A model generated the notes under the pieces. That model was not told the DNA's origin. It did no database searches and worked only from the letters and a program-made list of their open reading frames with translations. Below, piece after piece: positions 1-8,153 of a stretch of 37,363 bases of DNA. The translations under genes and the position numbers were made by a program. The stretch spans positions 1 through 37,363 of the forward strand of contig NZ_JAHLPS010000070.1 in assembly GCF_018918055.1 (NCBI RefSeq), in the 5' to 3' direction. Within the stretch, counting starts at the first letter, position 1. Each line of letters starts with the position of its first letter. Origin of the DNA: Caproiciproducens sp. MSJ-32 (lineage in GTDB: Bacteria > Bacillota > Clostridia > Clostridiales > Clostridiaceae).

Positions 1-116
1 ATATCTGAAATTTATTCATTTGTACATTAATTTCTATTGAACCGCCGTGTACCGAACGGTACGCACGGTGGTGTGAGAGGACGCTGAATAAAATAATTAT
101 TCAGCTCCTACTCGAT
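1..116 (+). mobile_element. Group II intron 3' end (domains V and VI)
   Basis: The sequence shows the conserved end of a bacterial group II intron. Domain V spans about 41-72: arms ACCGCCGTG and CACGGTGGT enclose a second helix TACC/GGTA with a GAAC loop and a two-base CG bulge. Domain VI follows (about 76-113): GAGGA pairs with TCCT and CTC around an AT-rich hairpin, with the usual bulged A in CCTACTC. The intron should end at the AT at 115-116. The catalytic triad reads CGC-like rather than AGC, as in some bacterial classes; I do not assign a class. No maturase coding sequence is left in the window, so upstream sequence decides whether the intron is complete. It lies just downstream of leuA, on the opposite strand. 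Confidence 0.85.
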
Positions 117-200
117 TATTTTTTAGAGCTTAGTGCTTCTTTGTGAAGTCATTAACTTATGAAATATATTTATTTATCGGAACTTTGATATTCGCAGTTT

Positions 201-1859
201 TTATTTATATAGTCTGTTTAGTGCGCTAAAGACTGCCTTGACAGAGGCAAGGGTAATATTGCTGCTGACCCCAACTCCAAAGGTGTCTTTGCCATTATCA
301 TTTCTTTTTAAGTGAATATAGGCTGCAGCATTAGCTTCTGAACCATTTCCTAAAGAGTGTTCTGAATAATCTAAAATAGTAGTATCTACCAAGGAAGAAA
401 GAGCATTTTTTAAGGAGTTAATAGGACCATTACCTATGCCTGTCAGCTCTAGTCTTTGGTCATTATAAGTTAGGATTAAATCAACCTTTGTGTCAGCATT
501 ATCCTTCTCATTAAGATGAGAAGTCTTGAAGTTTATTAATTTAAATTTTCCTTCCTTTTCAAGATATTCTTCCTTAAATTTATCCATAATAGTCTGTGGA
601 GCAATTTCTCCAAGCTTTTCTGAAATCTTTTGAATTACATCTGCAAATTCCTTATGCATAGCCTTAGGCATTTTAAAGCCAAAATACTTATCCATAACAA
701 AGGCAACGCCACCTTTACCAGATTGACTATTTATTCTGACTAAGGCTTCATATTCCCTTCCTATGTCTTTAGGATCTATTAATAAATATGGAACTTCCCA
801 ATATTTATTTTTTCTTTCATGATATTTAGCCATTCCTTTATTGATAGCATCCTGATGGGAACCAGAGAAGGCTGTAAATACTAACTCTCCAGCATAAGGG
901 TGCCTTATATGAACTGGAATTTTGCAGCATCTTTCATAAACTTCAATTATTTTATCAATATTTTCTAAATTTAGTTCAGGATTAACACCTTGGGAAAACA
1001 TATTATAAGCAACATTTAATATATCTAAGTTACCTGTTCTTTCCCCATTTCCAAATAAGGTACCCTCAATTCTGTCAGCTCCTGCTAAAAGGGCAAGTTC
1101 TGCTGAAGCAGTGGCAGTTCCCCTGTCATTATGAGGATGAATACTTAATATAATTCTTTCCCTATCCTTAAAGTGCCTTGACATCCATTCAACTTGATCT
1201 GCAAATACATTTGGTGTATCCATTTCGACGGTAGAAGGAAGGTTTATTATAACTTTTTTGTTCTTTGATGCACCCCAAGCATCACATACGGCCTCACAAA
1301 CCTCTAATGCATAATCAACTTCTGTGCCAGTAAAGCTTTCTGGTGAATATTCAAGGATTATTTCTCCAGGAAAATCATCTGCATATTGCTTTACTAAATT
1401 TGTTCCATTAATAGCAATTTGCTTAATTTCCTCCTTATTCATATTAAATACAACATCCCTCTGCAGAACAGAAGTAGAGTTATATATATGGAAAATTACC
1501 TTCTTTACCCCTTTTAAAGCCTCCATAGTTCTCTCTATAAGGTGCGGCCTGCACTGACAAAGAACCTGGATAGTAACATCTTCAGGAATTAAGTTATTAT
1601 CTACCAAAGTCCTTAAAAAATCAAATTCAATTTGTGATGCAGAAGGGAAACCCACTTCAATTTCCTTAAAGCCAAGTTCCACTAAAAGCTTGAACATTTC
1701 AAGTTTTTCTTCAATTGTCATTGGATTTACAAGAGCTTGGTTTCCATCCCTTAAGTCTACTGAACACCAAATTGGTGCCTTCTTGATGGTTTTGTTTGGC
1801 CAAGTCCTTTCCTTATAGCATATTGTTTCAAATCTCTTATACTTTTTGTAATTTAACAT
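201..1859 (-). CDS. leuA: 2-isopropylmalate synthase
   Basis: Condenses acetyl-CoA with 2-oxoisovalerate, the first committed step of leucine synthesis, in the cytoplasm. The 552-residue protein matches the longer LeuA form, with an N-terminal HMGL-like TIM barrel and a C-terminal LeuA allosteric domain (about residues 430-552). Visible motifs are SVDLRDGNQAL near residue 34 (metal Asp), GFPSASQIEFDF near 70, the metal-binding SIHPHNDRGTATA and GTLFGNGERTGN. A G-rich ribosome site (about 1869-1874) precedes the ATG. The gene appears monocistronic: no other leu or ilv gene is in the window, and an intron end lies 84 bp past its stop. Expression should be controlled by the T-box leader upstream. 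Confidence 0.97.
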   Translation of the reverse strand: MLNYKKYKRFETICYKERTWPNKTIKKAPIWCSVDLRDGNQALVNPMTIEEKLEMFKLLVELGFKEIEVGFPSASQIEFDFLRTLVDNNLIPEDVTIQVLCQCRPHLIERTMEALKGVKKVIFHIYNSTSVLQRDVVFNMNKEEIKQIAINGTNLVKQYADDFPGEIILEYSPESFTGTEVDYALEVCEAVCDAWGASKNKKVIINLPSTVEMDTPNVFADQVEWMSRHFKDRERIILSIHPHNDRGTATASAELALLAGADRIEGTLFGNGERTGNLDILNVAYNMFSQGVNPELNLENIDKIIEVYERCCKIPVHIRHPYAGELVFTAFSGSHQDAINKGMAKYHERKNKYWEVPYLLIDPKDIGREYEALVRINSQSGKGGVAFVMDKYFGFKMPKAMHKEFADVIQKISEKLGEIAPQTIMDKFKEEYLEKEGKFKLINFKTSHLNEKDNADTKVDLILTYNDQRLELTGIGNGPINSLKNALSSLVDTTILDYSEHSLGNGSEANAAAYIHLKRNDNGKDTFGVGVSSNITLASVKAVFSALNRLYK

Positions 1860-1894
1860 TTGAATAGCCCCCCAATTTTATTTTTTTATATATT

Positions 1895-1925
1895 ATTAAG
1901 TCTTAATTAGTTATTAAGACTTAAT
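1895..1925. repeat. 13-bp inverted repeat in the leuA leader
   Basis: ATTAAGTCTTAAT (1895-1907) and ATTAAGACTTAAT (1913-1925) form a perfect 13-bp inverted repeat around TAGTT. Each arm is itself nearly palindromic, so the site also reads as two similar near-palindromes. It lies between the T-box terminator and the leuA ribosome site and has no T-run on the leuA-sense strand. It could be an operator or an mRNA hairpin. Confidence 0.6.
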
Positions 1926-1943
1926 TGCCCCCAGAGTTATAAT

Positions 1944-1987
1944 AAAAAAGCGCCTAAATAGATCCGAGATTGGAGCTATTTAAGCGG
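1944..1987 (-). terminator. T-box intrinsic terminator
   Basis: On the minus strand CGCTTAAATAG and CTATTTAGGCG form an 11-bp stem (one G-T pair) followed by six T. Its 5' arm overlaps the T-box sequence, so antiterminator and terminator are mutually exclusive. Confidence 0.9.
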
Positions 1988-2166
1988 TACCATCCAACAT
2001 TATACTTAATTATGATAACGGCAAAATATTTTACCGAAAAGACTTCTAATCTTTCTGCTCATGAGCAAGTTCGAAAGTGAACATTTGTGGGCTCTCACCA
2101 TTTCCCACTCTCTGTGAAACTTCTTCCAATCTACTACTCTCAATCGACGCTTTAGTATATTAAATT
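1944..2166 (-). promoter_or_regulatory. T-box riboswitch, leucine type
   Basis: Read on the minus strand, the leader has the conserved T-box TGGATGGTACCGC (1984-1996), which pairs with the uncharged tRNA acceptor end, followed by a terminator. The 5' part shows a Stem I with GAGAGTAGTAG, the AGAGAG and GGTGAGAG elements, and a specifier region at about 2061-2072 reading GAACTTGCTCATG. The triplets there that could be specifiers (CTT, TTG, CTC) are all leucine codons, which agrees with leuA downstream; I cannot fix the register by eye. Uncharged tRNA-Leu is expected to stabilise the antiterminator and switch leuA on. Confidence 0.93.
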
Positions 2167-2172
2167 GAAAAT

Positions 2173-2201
2173 ATATTAGCATCTAAGAAATTTTTTGTCA
2201 A
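2173..2201 (-). promoter_or_regulatory. leuA sigma-A promoter
   Basis: Minus-strand TTGACA (2196-2201), a 17-bp spacer and TAATAT (2173-2178) sit just upstream of the T-box leader, giving a predicted transcript start near 2166. Confidence 0.85.
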
Positions 2202-2229
2202 TATTGATTATTATATTTTTTGTGACTTG

Positions 2230-2258
2230 TTGACATAATATGGTACTATTAGTAAAAT
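2230..2258 (+). promoter_or_regulatory. Efflux operon sigma-A promoter
   Basis: TTGACA (2230-2235), 17 bp, then TAAAAT (2253-2258), about 45 bp upstream of the adaptor gene. It diverges from the leuA promoter with about 30 bp between the two -35 boxes. Confidence 0.8.
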
Positions 2259-2304
2259 TAGTTTGTATATATTTGGTTAAAATAAAGAAAAATGAGGTGT
2301 AAAT

Positions 2305-3444
2305 ATGAAGAAAAGAAAGCTAGTAATAGGATCAATATTAATTGCTGCAATTAATATTGTTATTTCTGGATGTACCAGTTTAAATAGCAAAGAGACAAAA
2401 ATGAAACTATTATCAATTCCTTCAAAGGAAAAAGTATTTATTAATGGGACTATTGTACCAATGGAAAAGGAAGAAATATATCTAGATCCTACAAAAGGAG
2501 CAGTTGAGATCTTATCAGTAGAAAATGGACAAACAGTAAAGAAGGGGGATACCTTATTTACATATAAAAATGAACAAATAACTGATCAAATTGCTCAACT
2601 AAATCTTCAGCTTGAAGCTGCCAAAAAGGAGAGGCAAGAATTATTAGCTCAAAAGGAAGAATTAAAAAAACAAGAAGAATTATTAAAGAAACAGGCTCAA
2701 GAACAAGAAAAAAAAGCTTCACAGGAAGAACTTAACCTTTTAGTACAGCAATCAGATACTAAATTTCAAACTGAAAATTTAGCTTCAACTCAAATATCAA
2801 CAACTGCTGTAGATAATCAAATTAGCCTTTATGAAAAGCAGATAGCTTCCTTAAGTGAAAAGGAATATTATACTGTAACTTCCCCTATAGATGGAAGAAT
2901 AATATTAAGTGATAATGAGAAGGACGCTACCCAGCCTTATATAATCATAGAATCAGATACACTATATATAAAAGGCAGCGTAAGTGAGAAAGATTATTTG
3001 AAGATTAAAGCAGAACAATCAGTAGAAGCAACAATATTATCAAGTGGAGATATTGTTAAAGGTAAAATTGCTTCTTTAGGAGATAGACCAATAAGTAATG
3101 CTATTCCAGCTGCATCCCAATTAAATTCAACAGCAGCATCTGATTTATCTTATTATGAAGTGAAAATTAATTTAGATTCTCAAGAAAAATTAATTAATGG
3201 ATTTCATGTTCAAGCAGTTGTGGAGTTAACAGACAGTCCTATAGAAATACCTAAAAGTTCCCTTATTAATGAAGAAGGTAAAACTTATGTCTATAAAGTA
3301 GAGGACAACCTGCTAGTTAAACAAGAAATTAACTATACAGAAGCTGAGGGGGATAAAGTTATTGTTAATAGCGGGTTAGTGGAAGAAGATCAAATAGTAG
3401 AACTTCCTACTGAAGAAATGAAAGAAGGTATGCCTGTTGAGTAA
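2305..3444 (+). CDS. MacA-like efflux adaptor, lipoprotein
   Basis: Membrane-fusion adaptor of a MacAB/YknXYZ-type export system, expected to be anchored on the outer face of the membrane. The 379-residue protein starts with a lysine-rich signal and a lipobox ending ISGC at Cys23. A biotinyl-lipoyl-like segment (about 55-95, ending VENGQTVKKGDTLF) is followed by a long Gln/Lys/Glu-rich coiled coil (about 95-190), the second lipoyl half (YYTVTSPIDGRI) and a beta-barrel region. The start has a GAGGTG ribosome site. Its end overlaps the ATPase gene by 8 bp, so the three genes form one operon. The substrate is unknown; antimicrobial peptides or bacteriocins are common for this family. Confidence 0.9.
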   Translation: MKKRKLVIGSILIAAINIVISGCTSLNSKETKMKLLSIPSKEKVFINGTIVPMEKEEIYLDPTKGAVEILSVENGQTVKKGDTLFTYKNEQITDQIAQLNLQLEAAKKERQELLAQKEELKKQEELLKKQAQEQEKKASQEELNLLVQQSDTKFQTENLASTQISTTAVDNQISLYEKQIASLSEKEYYTVTSPIDGRIILSDNEKDATQPYIIIESDTLYIKGSVSEKDYLKIKAEQSVEATILSSGDIVKGKIASLGDRPISNAIPAASQLNSTAASDLSYYEVKINLDSQEKLINGFHVQAVVELTDSPIEIPKSSLINEEGKTYVYKVEDNLLVKQEINYTEAEGDKVIVNSGLVEEDQIVELPTEEMKEGMPVE

Positions 3445-4117
3445 TGTTATAGAGTTAAAAGATATTAATAAGTACTATAAATTAAAAAATGATAAACTTC
3501 ATGCCTTAAAATCTATAAATTTAGAAATAGAACAGGGAGATTTTTTAGTAATAATGGGTAAGTCAGGAAGCGGGAAAACAACCTTATTAAATCTTCTTGG
3601 ATTACTTGATAGTTTTGATAGTGGACAATATATATTTAATGGTAAGGACGTAACTAATTTTAATGAAAATGAAAGATCAGAGCTTAGAAATAATTATATG
3701 GGCTTTATATTTCAACAATTTCACTTAATTGAATCTTTAACGATTGCACAAAATGTAGAACTTCCATTGTTATATAAGGGTAAAGTAGCTGTTAAGGAAA
3801 GAAAAGAGGCTGTAGAAAAATATTTAGATTTAGTTGGATTATTAGAAAAGAAAAATCAATTTCCAACAGAATTATCCGGGGGGCAGCAGCAGCGTATTGC
3901 TATTGCCAGAGCTTTAATAAATAATCCTTATGTAATATTTGCAGATGAGCCAACAGGTGCATTGGATAGTAATACAAGTGCAGAAATTATGGAAATACTT
4001 AAAAATTTAAATAAGGATAATAAAACTATAATTATGGTAACTCATGATAAAGATTTAGTAAGTTATGCTAATAAGGTAATCCAAATTAAAGATGGGGTTG
4101 CCACAAAGGAGATGTAG
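3437..4117 (+). CDS. ABC transporter ATPase, MacB/LolD type
   Basis: Cytoplasmic ATPase that powers the adaptor-permease complex. The 226-residue length is normal for the family. Walker A GKSGSGKT is at residues 41-48; the signature LSGGQQQR, Walker B VIFADEPTGAL and a switch histidine in VTHDKD are all present. Translation starts at a TTG overlapping the previous stop: the nearby ATG at 3443 runs into a stop after two codons, and AGAAGG lies at the right distance upstream of the TTG. It is the second gene of the efflux operon. Confidence 0.95.
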   Translation: MSNVIELKDINKYYKLKNDKLHALKSINLEIEQGDFLVIMGKSGSGKTTLLNLLGLLDSFDSGQYIFNGKDVTNFNENERSELRNNYMGFIFQQFHLIESLTIAQNVELPLLYKGKVAVKERKEAVEKYLDLVGLLEKKNQFPTELSGGQQQRIAIARALINNPYVIFADEPTGALDSNTSAEIMEILKNLNKDNKTIIMVTHDKDLVSYANKVIQIKDGVATKEM

Positions 4118-4118
4118 T

Positions 4119-5303
4119 ATGTCAGTAGCTAATTTAATAAAAACAGCAATTTCTAGTTTAAAATCTCATAAGCTGAGAACCTTTTTAACTATGATTGGAA
4201 TAATTATAGGAATAAGTTCTGTCGTTACAATATTATCTATTGGAAATGGATTAAAGAGAGAAGTGGTTCAGTCTTCAGAAGATACAAGCGCAAATAAAAT
4301 AAATGTTTATTTTCAACCAGATAATCTAGGAGCAGATTATAGTTTAATAGAGTCCTTCACTAAGTCAGACTTAAATTCAATTACAAGAATTGAAGGAGTG
4401 CAGAAGGTGGAAGCGGCACAAGGAAGTATTGCAGGAATGAGTATTGTTATGAGTGATATTTCCTACTTTGATAAGCAGACTATGGTAATTTTAGATACTT
4501 ATGAAGGTAAAAGCCTAAATATTCTTCATGGAAGAGTAATGACTGAAGCGGAAGATAATAGAAGGCTTATAGTACTCGACTATAATACAGCTAAGACTAT
4601 GTTCGAAAATCCAGAGGAAGCCCTTGGTAAAGGTGTTAATTTAAAAGGAACTTATTATGAAGTAGTTGGAGTTTTAGCTGAAGCAGGAATGTTTTCATTA
4701 ACAGGCTCTTATTCTTATGTATCAGAAGCATCTAAAGAAGGCATGGGGACAGAAGAAGTTATTTCAGCAATAGATGTTTATATTAATCCAGACATGGATA
4801 AAGAAGCCGTTTTTGAAGAAGTAAAGACTGAATTAGAAAAAAATCACCCAAATATACAAGGTGAATATGCGCTTCAAGATCCACAGGCAATTACTAAGGT
4901 TTTTGAAAAAATAATAGGAGGCCTTACAGCTTTTATAGCCCTTATTACAGGTATTTCACTATTTGTTGGCGGTATTGGAGTAATGAATATTATGTATGTT
5001 TCAGTTTCTGAAAGAAAAAGAGAAATTGGAATAAGAAGGGCTATAGGGGCAAAACCAAAGAGCATATTGTTACAATTTCTATTTGAAGCAATTATTATTA
5101 CAGGAATAGGGGGACTATTGGGAATATTATCTGGTTATTTATTCTCAAAAGTAGTAGGAATATTTATTCCTTTTGAGCCTGTATTAACCCTTGGAAGCTT
5201 CTTAGGCTCTACTTTTACTTCTGTAATTGTTGGAATAGTATTTGGTATAATACCTGCATCAAAGGCCTCTAAGATGGATCCAATAAAGGCAATATACTTA
5301 TAA
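4119..5303 (+). CDS. MacB-like ABC permease
   Basis: Integral-membrane permease of the efflux system. The N-terminal helix follows the family signature SLKSHKLRTFLTMIGIIIG. A large extracytoplasmic MacB core (about residues 50-270) follows, and then three helices of the FtsX domain with the conserved GGIGVMNIM and SERKREIGIRRAIGA. I place the start at 4119, two bases after the ATPase stop, because AAAGGAG (4105-4111) is correctly spaced for it; an upstream in-frame ATG at 4092 would add nine unlikely residues. The protein is about 394 residues, typical for YknZ/MacB permeases without a fused ATPase. Confidence 0.93.
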   Translation: MSVANLIKTAISSLKSHKLRTFLTMIGIIIGISSVVTILSIGNGLKREVVQSSEDTSANKINVYFQPDNLGADYSLIESFTKSDLNSITRIEGVQKVEAAQGSIAGMSIVMSDISYFDKQTMVILDTYEGKSLNILHGRVMTEAEDNRRLIVLDYNTAKTMFENPEEALGKGVNLKGTYYEVVGVLAEAGMFSLTGSYSYVSEASKEGMGTEEVISAIDVYINPDMDKEAVFEEVKTELEKNHPNIQGEYALQDPQAITKVFEKIIGGLTAFIALITGISLFVGGIGVMNIMYVSVSERKREIGIRRAIGAKPKSILLQFLFEAIIITGIGGLLGILSGYLFSKVVGIFIPFEPVLTLGSFLGSTFTSVIVGIVFGIIPASKASKMDPIKAIYL

Positions 5304-5341
5304 GATTGCAGCGAAATCTTATAATTTATAATTGTCCATTG

Positions 5342-5395
5342 AAAACTACTAGGCTAAGAGTTTATTTATAACTCTAAGGCTTAGTAGTTTTTTAT
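5342..5395 (+). terminator. Efflux operon terminator
   Basis: AAACTACTA pairs with TAGTAGTTT around an imperfectly paired GGCTAAGAG/CTCTAAGGCT inner stem, followed by a T-run. Confidence 0.8.
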
Positions 5396-5509
5396 TAAGT
5401 ATTTTATAAGCTAAATCTATAAGCAGTAAAATTAGTTTTAATATGAAAATTATAAACATATTATTAATTAGTTATCATTTAAAAATATTTTAGTGAAAGG
5501 CGCAGTAGA

Positions 5510-6907
5510 ATGAAGAATATTAATATAAGAAATATTTTTAAGAGTAAGAAGGCAGAAAATATATTAATTATAATAGGAATTATTTTCTTACTATACTTAC
5601 TTATTTCAATATATTTTACTAGTCATTTCTTTTTTAATACTGTAGTAAATGGAGTAGATTTATCTTTAAAATCCTATAAGGAGACAGACAAAATAATAAA
5701 TAATTATATTAAAGATTATAAGCTCACCCTTATAGAAAGAAATAAAGAAATAGAGGAAATAAGAGGGCAAGATATAGAAATGAACTATAAGAAAAATAAT
5801 AGCATTCCAGAGATTTATAATAAGCAAAATGCCTTTAAATGGATCAGCTCCTTAATAACTAAGGAAGAATATTATTTAGAGGACTTATTCTTTTACAATG
5901 AAGAGAGCTTGGAGAATAAGATAAATGTTTTAAACTGCTTAAATAAGGAGATTATTGAGCCTCAAAATGTAAGTTTTAAATATTCAAATGGACTTTATGA
6001 AACAGTTAAGGAGGTTTATGGAAATAAGATAAATAAGGAAAAGCTAGAAAAGCTTATAAGGGAGAGCCTTTTAAAGGGAGAAAGGGAATTAGATTTAGAA
6101 GAAAAGTTTTGCTATGAAAATCCTAAATATACTTTATCCTCAGAGAAAACTACTGAAACCAAGGACATATTAAATAAGTATGTTTCAACAAATATTAAAT
6201 ATTTATTTGGAAGTAAAAGTGAAGTTTTAGATGGAAATACAATAAACAAATGGCTTATAGTAGATGAAGATTTAAATGTAATAATAGATGAGAAAGCTGT
6301 AAATGGATATGTAAGAGCTTTAGCTCAAAAATATAATACCGTTGGAAAGGCAAGAAAGATAAAAACATCTACAGGTAAAACAATTGAAGTTAAGGGTGGA
6401 TTTTATGGTTGGAGAATTGATTTAGAAAAAGAAATTGAAGCTCTAATAGAAAACATAAAAAATGGAGATATTCTTGAGAAAGAGCCTATATATGCTCAAA
6501 CAGCAATATCTAGGGAAGAGGACGATATAGGTGATAGCTATGTAGAAATAAATATAACAAAGCAGCATTTATGGTTTTATAAGGAGGGAAAATTAATAGC
6601 TCATGGCTCTGTAGTAACAGGTAATCCAACTAGAGGTTTTGGAACACCTGTTGGAATTTACATGATTAATTATAAGGAAATGGGCTCAACTTTAAGAGGA
6701 CCAGGCTATGAAGCTAATGTAAGCTATTGGATGCCTTTTAATGGGAATATAGGAATACATGATGCAAGCTGGAGATATTCCTTTGGGGGAGAAATATATA
6801 AGACTAATGGCAGTCATGGCTGTGTTAATTCCCCTAAATATTTGGCAAAAAAGATTTATGAAAACATTGAAGAAGGTACTCCTGTTATTTGCTATGAAGA
6901 AGAGTAG
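5510..6907 (+). CDS. L,D-transpeptidase (YkuD) with PG-binding domain
   Basis: Predicted cell-wall enzyme that makes 3-3 peptidoglycan crosslinks or attaches proteins to the wall. The 465-residue protein has one N-terminal membrane helix (about 18-36) and no lipobox. A VanW/PG_binding_4-like middle (about 50-320) is followed by a C-terminal YkuD domain (about 343-462). The catalytic motif SHGCVN is intact at 435-440 (Cys438), with the upstream HGSVVTGNP and GIHDASW elements of the family. It appears monocistronic. The ribosome site (AAAGGCG) is modest. Clostridia commonly carry several such enzymes; the specific role of this one is unknown. Confidence 0.93.
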   Translation: MKNINIRNIFKSKKAENILIIIGIIFLLYLLISIYFTSHFFFNTVVNGVDLSLKSYKETDKIINNYIKDYKLTLIERNKEIEEIRGQDIEMNYKKNNSIPEIYNKQNAFKWISSLITKEEYYLEDLFFYNEESLENKINVLNCLNKEIIEPQNVSFKYSNGLYETVKEVYGNKINKEKLEKLIRESLLKGERELDLEEKFCYENPKYTLSSEKTTETKDILNKYVSTNIKYLFGSKSEVLDGNTINKWLIVDEDLNVIIDEKAVNGYVRALAQKYNTVGKARKIKTSTGKTIEVKGGFYGWRIDLEKEIEALIENIKNGDILEKEPIYAQTAISREEDDIGDSYVEINITKQHLWFYKEGKLIAHGSVVTGNPTRGFGTPVGIYMINYKEMGSTLRGPGYEANVSYWMPFNGNIGIHDASWRYSFGGEIYKTNGSHGCVNSPKYLAKKIYENIEEGTPVICYEEE

Positions 6908-7028
6908 TGAAATTTTTCGTATAAAAATTTTATTTTATCTAGCTTTTATATTTGTATTAAAAAAACATATCAAAAATTGCTTAATAGAAATATTATGAAT
7001 TAGTAAGTAATTATTAAGGGCAAAAAAG

Positions 7029-7709
7029 ATGTACACTAAGGGAGACTTTCATATTCATTCTACAGAGTCAGATGGGGAACTAAAGCCGGGAGAATTAGTT
7101 TTATTAGCAAAGGAAAGAAGGGTAGACATAATTGCTTTAACTGACCATGATACTATAAATGGGAATAAACAGGCGGTTAAAGTTGGAGAAATCTTTGGAG
7201 TTAAAGTAATACCTGGGATAGAGTTATCTACAAGATATAAGGGAAATAAGGTTCACATTCTAGGTTATTTTACTGATGATAATTATACAAATGATGAATT
7301 AAAAATGATTTTATCAAATTTGCGAAAAAAGAAGTTTAAGGCTTGCCAGCAGCATTTTAAGGGGCAATTAAGTTTTAAGTCAGAAGGGGGTAAAATAAGC
7401 ACAGCAGCAGGAATAGAACTGCTTCATTATTTTAATGCTAAGGTTGTTTTAGCTCATCCAACCCGTCTTAAAAGGGAAGTTTTTGAAAATGTAATAAATT
7501 TAAATTTTGATGGGATAGAAGCAAGATATTATAGAAATAAGCCTGGGGAGGAAGAGTACTTTATAAATATAGCAAAGGAAAAAAATATAGTATATACAGC
7601 AGGTTCTGATTTTCATAGACTTTCAAAGGAAGATTTAAAACATGGAACCTTAGGACAAATATATTTAGAAGATGAGGAAATAGAAGATTTTTTAAAGATA
7701 TTAATCTAA
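7029..7709 (+). CDS. PHP-domain metal-dependent phosphoesterase
   Basis: Predicted cytoplasmic phosphoesterase of the PHP superfamily, related to YciV/TrpH-type 5'-3' exoribonucleases. All expected metal-binding motifs are present in order: DFHIHSTESDG (residues 6-16), LTDHDT near 38, GIELS near 64, HILGYF near 75, VLAHP near 140 and GSDFH near 193. At 226 residues it is somewhat shorter than the roughly 270-280 residues of the RNase AM group, and the middle helical insertion is reduced. It is preceded by AAGGG and sits 120 bp after the transpeptidase gene. A strong hairpin follows directly. Confidence 0.85.
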   Translation: MYTKGDFHIHSTESDGELKPGELVLLAKERRVDIIALTDHDTINGNKQAVKVGEIFGVKVIPGIELSTRYKGNKVHILGYFTDDNYTNDELKMILSNLRKKKFKACQQHFKGQLSFKSEGGKISTAAGIELLHYFNAKVVLAHPTRLKREVFENVINLNFDGIEARYYRNKPGEEEYFINIAKEKNIVYTAGSDFHRLSKEDLKHGTLGQIYLEDEEIEDFLKILI

Positions 7710-7727
7710 AATTAAGAAAAGCTAAAA

Positions 7728-7756
7728 GGCCAATGCTTAAAGCATTGGCCATCTTT
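7728..7756. terminator. Bidirectional terminator
   Basis: GGCCAATGCTT and AAGCATTGGCC form an 11-bp perfect stem. It is followed by ATCTTT on the plus strand (end of the PHP gene) and by TTTTAGCTTTTC on the minus strand (end of the candidate RNA), so it can serve both transcripts. Confidence 0.8.
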
Positions 7757-7997
7757 GATTTCTAAATTAATATCCAAAATACCGGTACTCTGATTTTGAT
7801 CCCTATCTCTCGATAGGTGGGTGTTCTCACAGATGCTTCAATCAGTTTCAATGCCGCAAAGGGGACTCACATGAAATTACATTTCCACACCTAAATATTG
7901 AACTCCCGTAGCACATGTGTAGGTTCAAAATAAGAGCTTAACGAGTATTCCAGACTTTAAATTAATTTTTTTGAAACAAGTTCTTGTTTCTTGTTGT
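7728..7997 (-). ncRNA. Candidate stand-alone structured RNA, copy A
   Basis: About 270 bases with no plausible ORF, bounded on the minus strand by a good promoter (8004-8032) and a terminator (7728-7756). Read as RNA, it starts with a perfect 8-bp hairpin GAAACAAG-AA-CTTGTTTC (7973-7990). A long-range closing helix is visible: AAATTAAT (near 7960), CTGG and TACTC (about 7943-7955) can pair with GAGTA, CCGG and ATTAATTT (about 7764-7790). Inside are TTGAAC/GTTCAA, GAAAT-GTA-ATTTC, and CCTATC-GAGA-GATAGG, a GNRA-capped hairpin (7802-7817). Bases 7800-7854 recur at 33811-33865 with 47 of 55 identical. I do not recognise the family; 6S, raiA-type or a transposon-derived guide RNA are options to test. 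Confidence 0.6.
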
Positions 7998-8003
7998 GAG
8001 AAT

Positions 8004-8032
8004 ATAATAACATCACTAAAAATAAATTGCAA
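8004..8032 (-). promoter_or_regulatory. Promoter of candidate RNA A
   Basis: Minus-strand TTGCAA (8027-8032), a 17-bp spacer and TATTAT (8004-8009), predicting a start near 7997, just before the 5' hairpin of the candidate RNA. No coding sequence lies downstream on this strand before the terminator. Confidence 0.65.
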
Positions 8033-8153
8033 GGGATTTTGTAATGGAAATTTAAACATAAAGATGCAAAGTTTTTATTTTTAATAACAAAATGAATGAT
8101 AAAGGCTGCTCTATCTAATACTAATAATAAGAAAAATATAAAAATCTAAGGAT

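Noticed and set aside
4874..5065. Minus-strand ORF within the MacB-like permease gene
   Set aside because: Fully antisense to a conserved coding region, hydrophobic only because it mirrors the membrane segments; no ribosome site.
6759..6998. 79-codon plus-strand ORF at the end of the L,D-transpeptidase gene
   Set aside because: It lies mostly inside the catalytic domain in another frame; it has no ribosome site and ends in low-complexity sequence.
7750..7930. Decayed tnpB 3' end with its guide RNA on the minus strand
   Set aside because: Considered because of the duplicated hairpin block, but no frame gives a recognisable TnpB zinc ribbon or tail, and a promoter fits a stand-alone RNA better. 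Kept only as an alternative.
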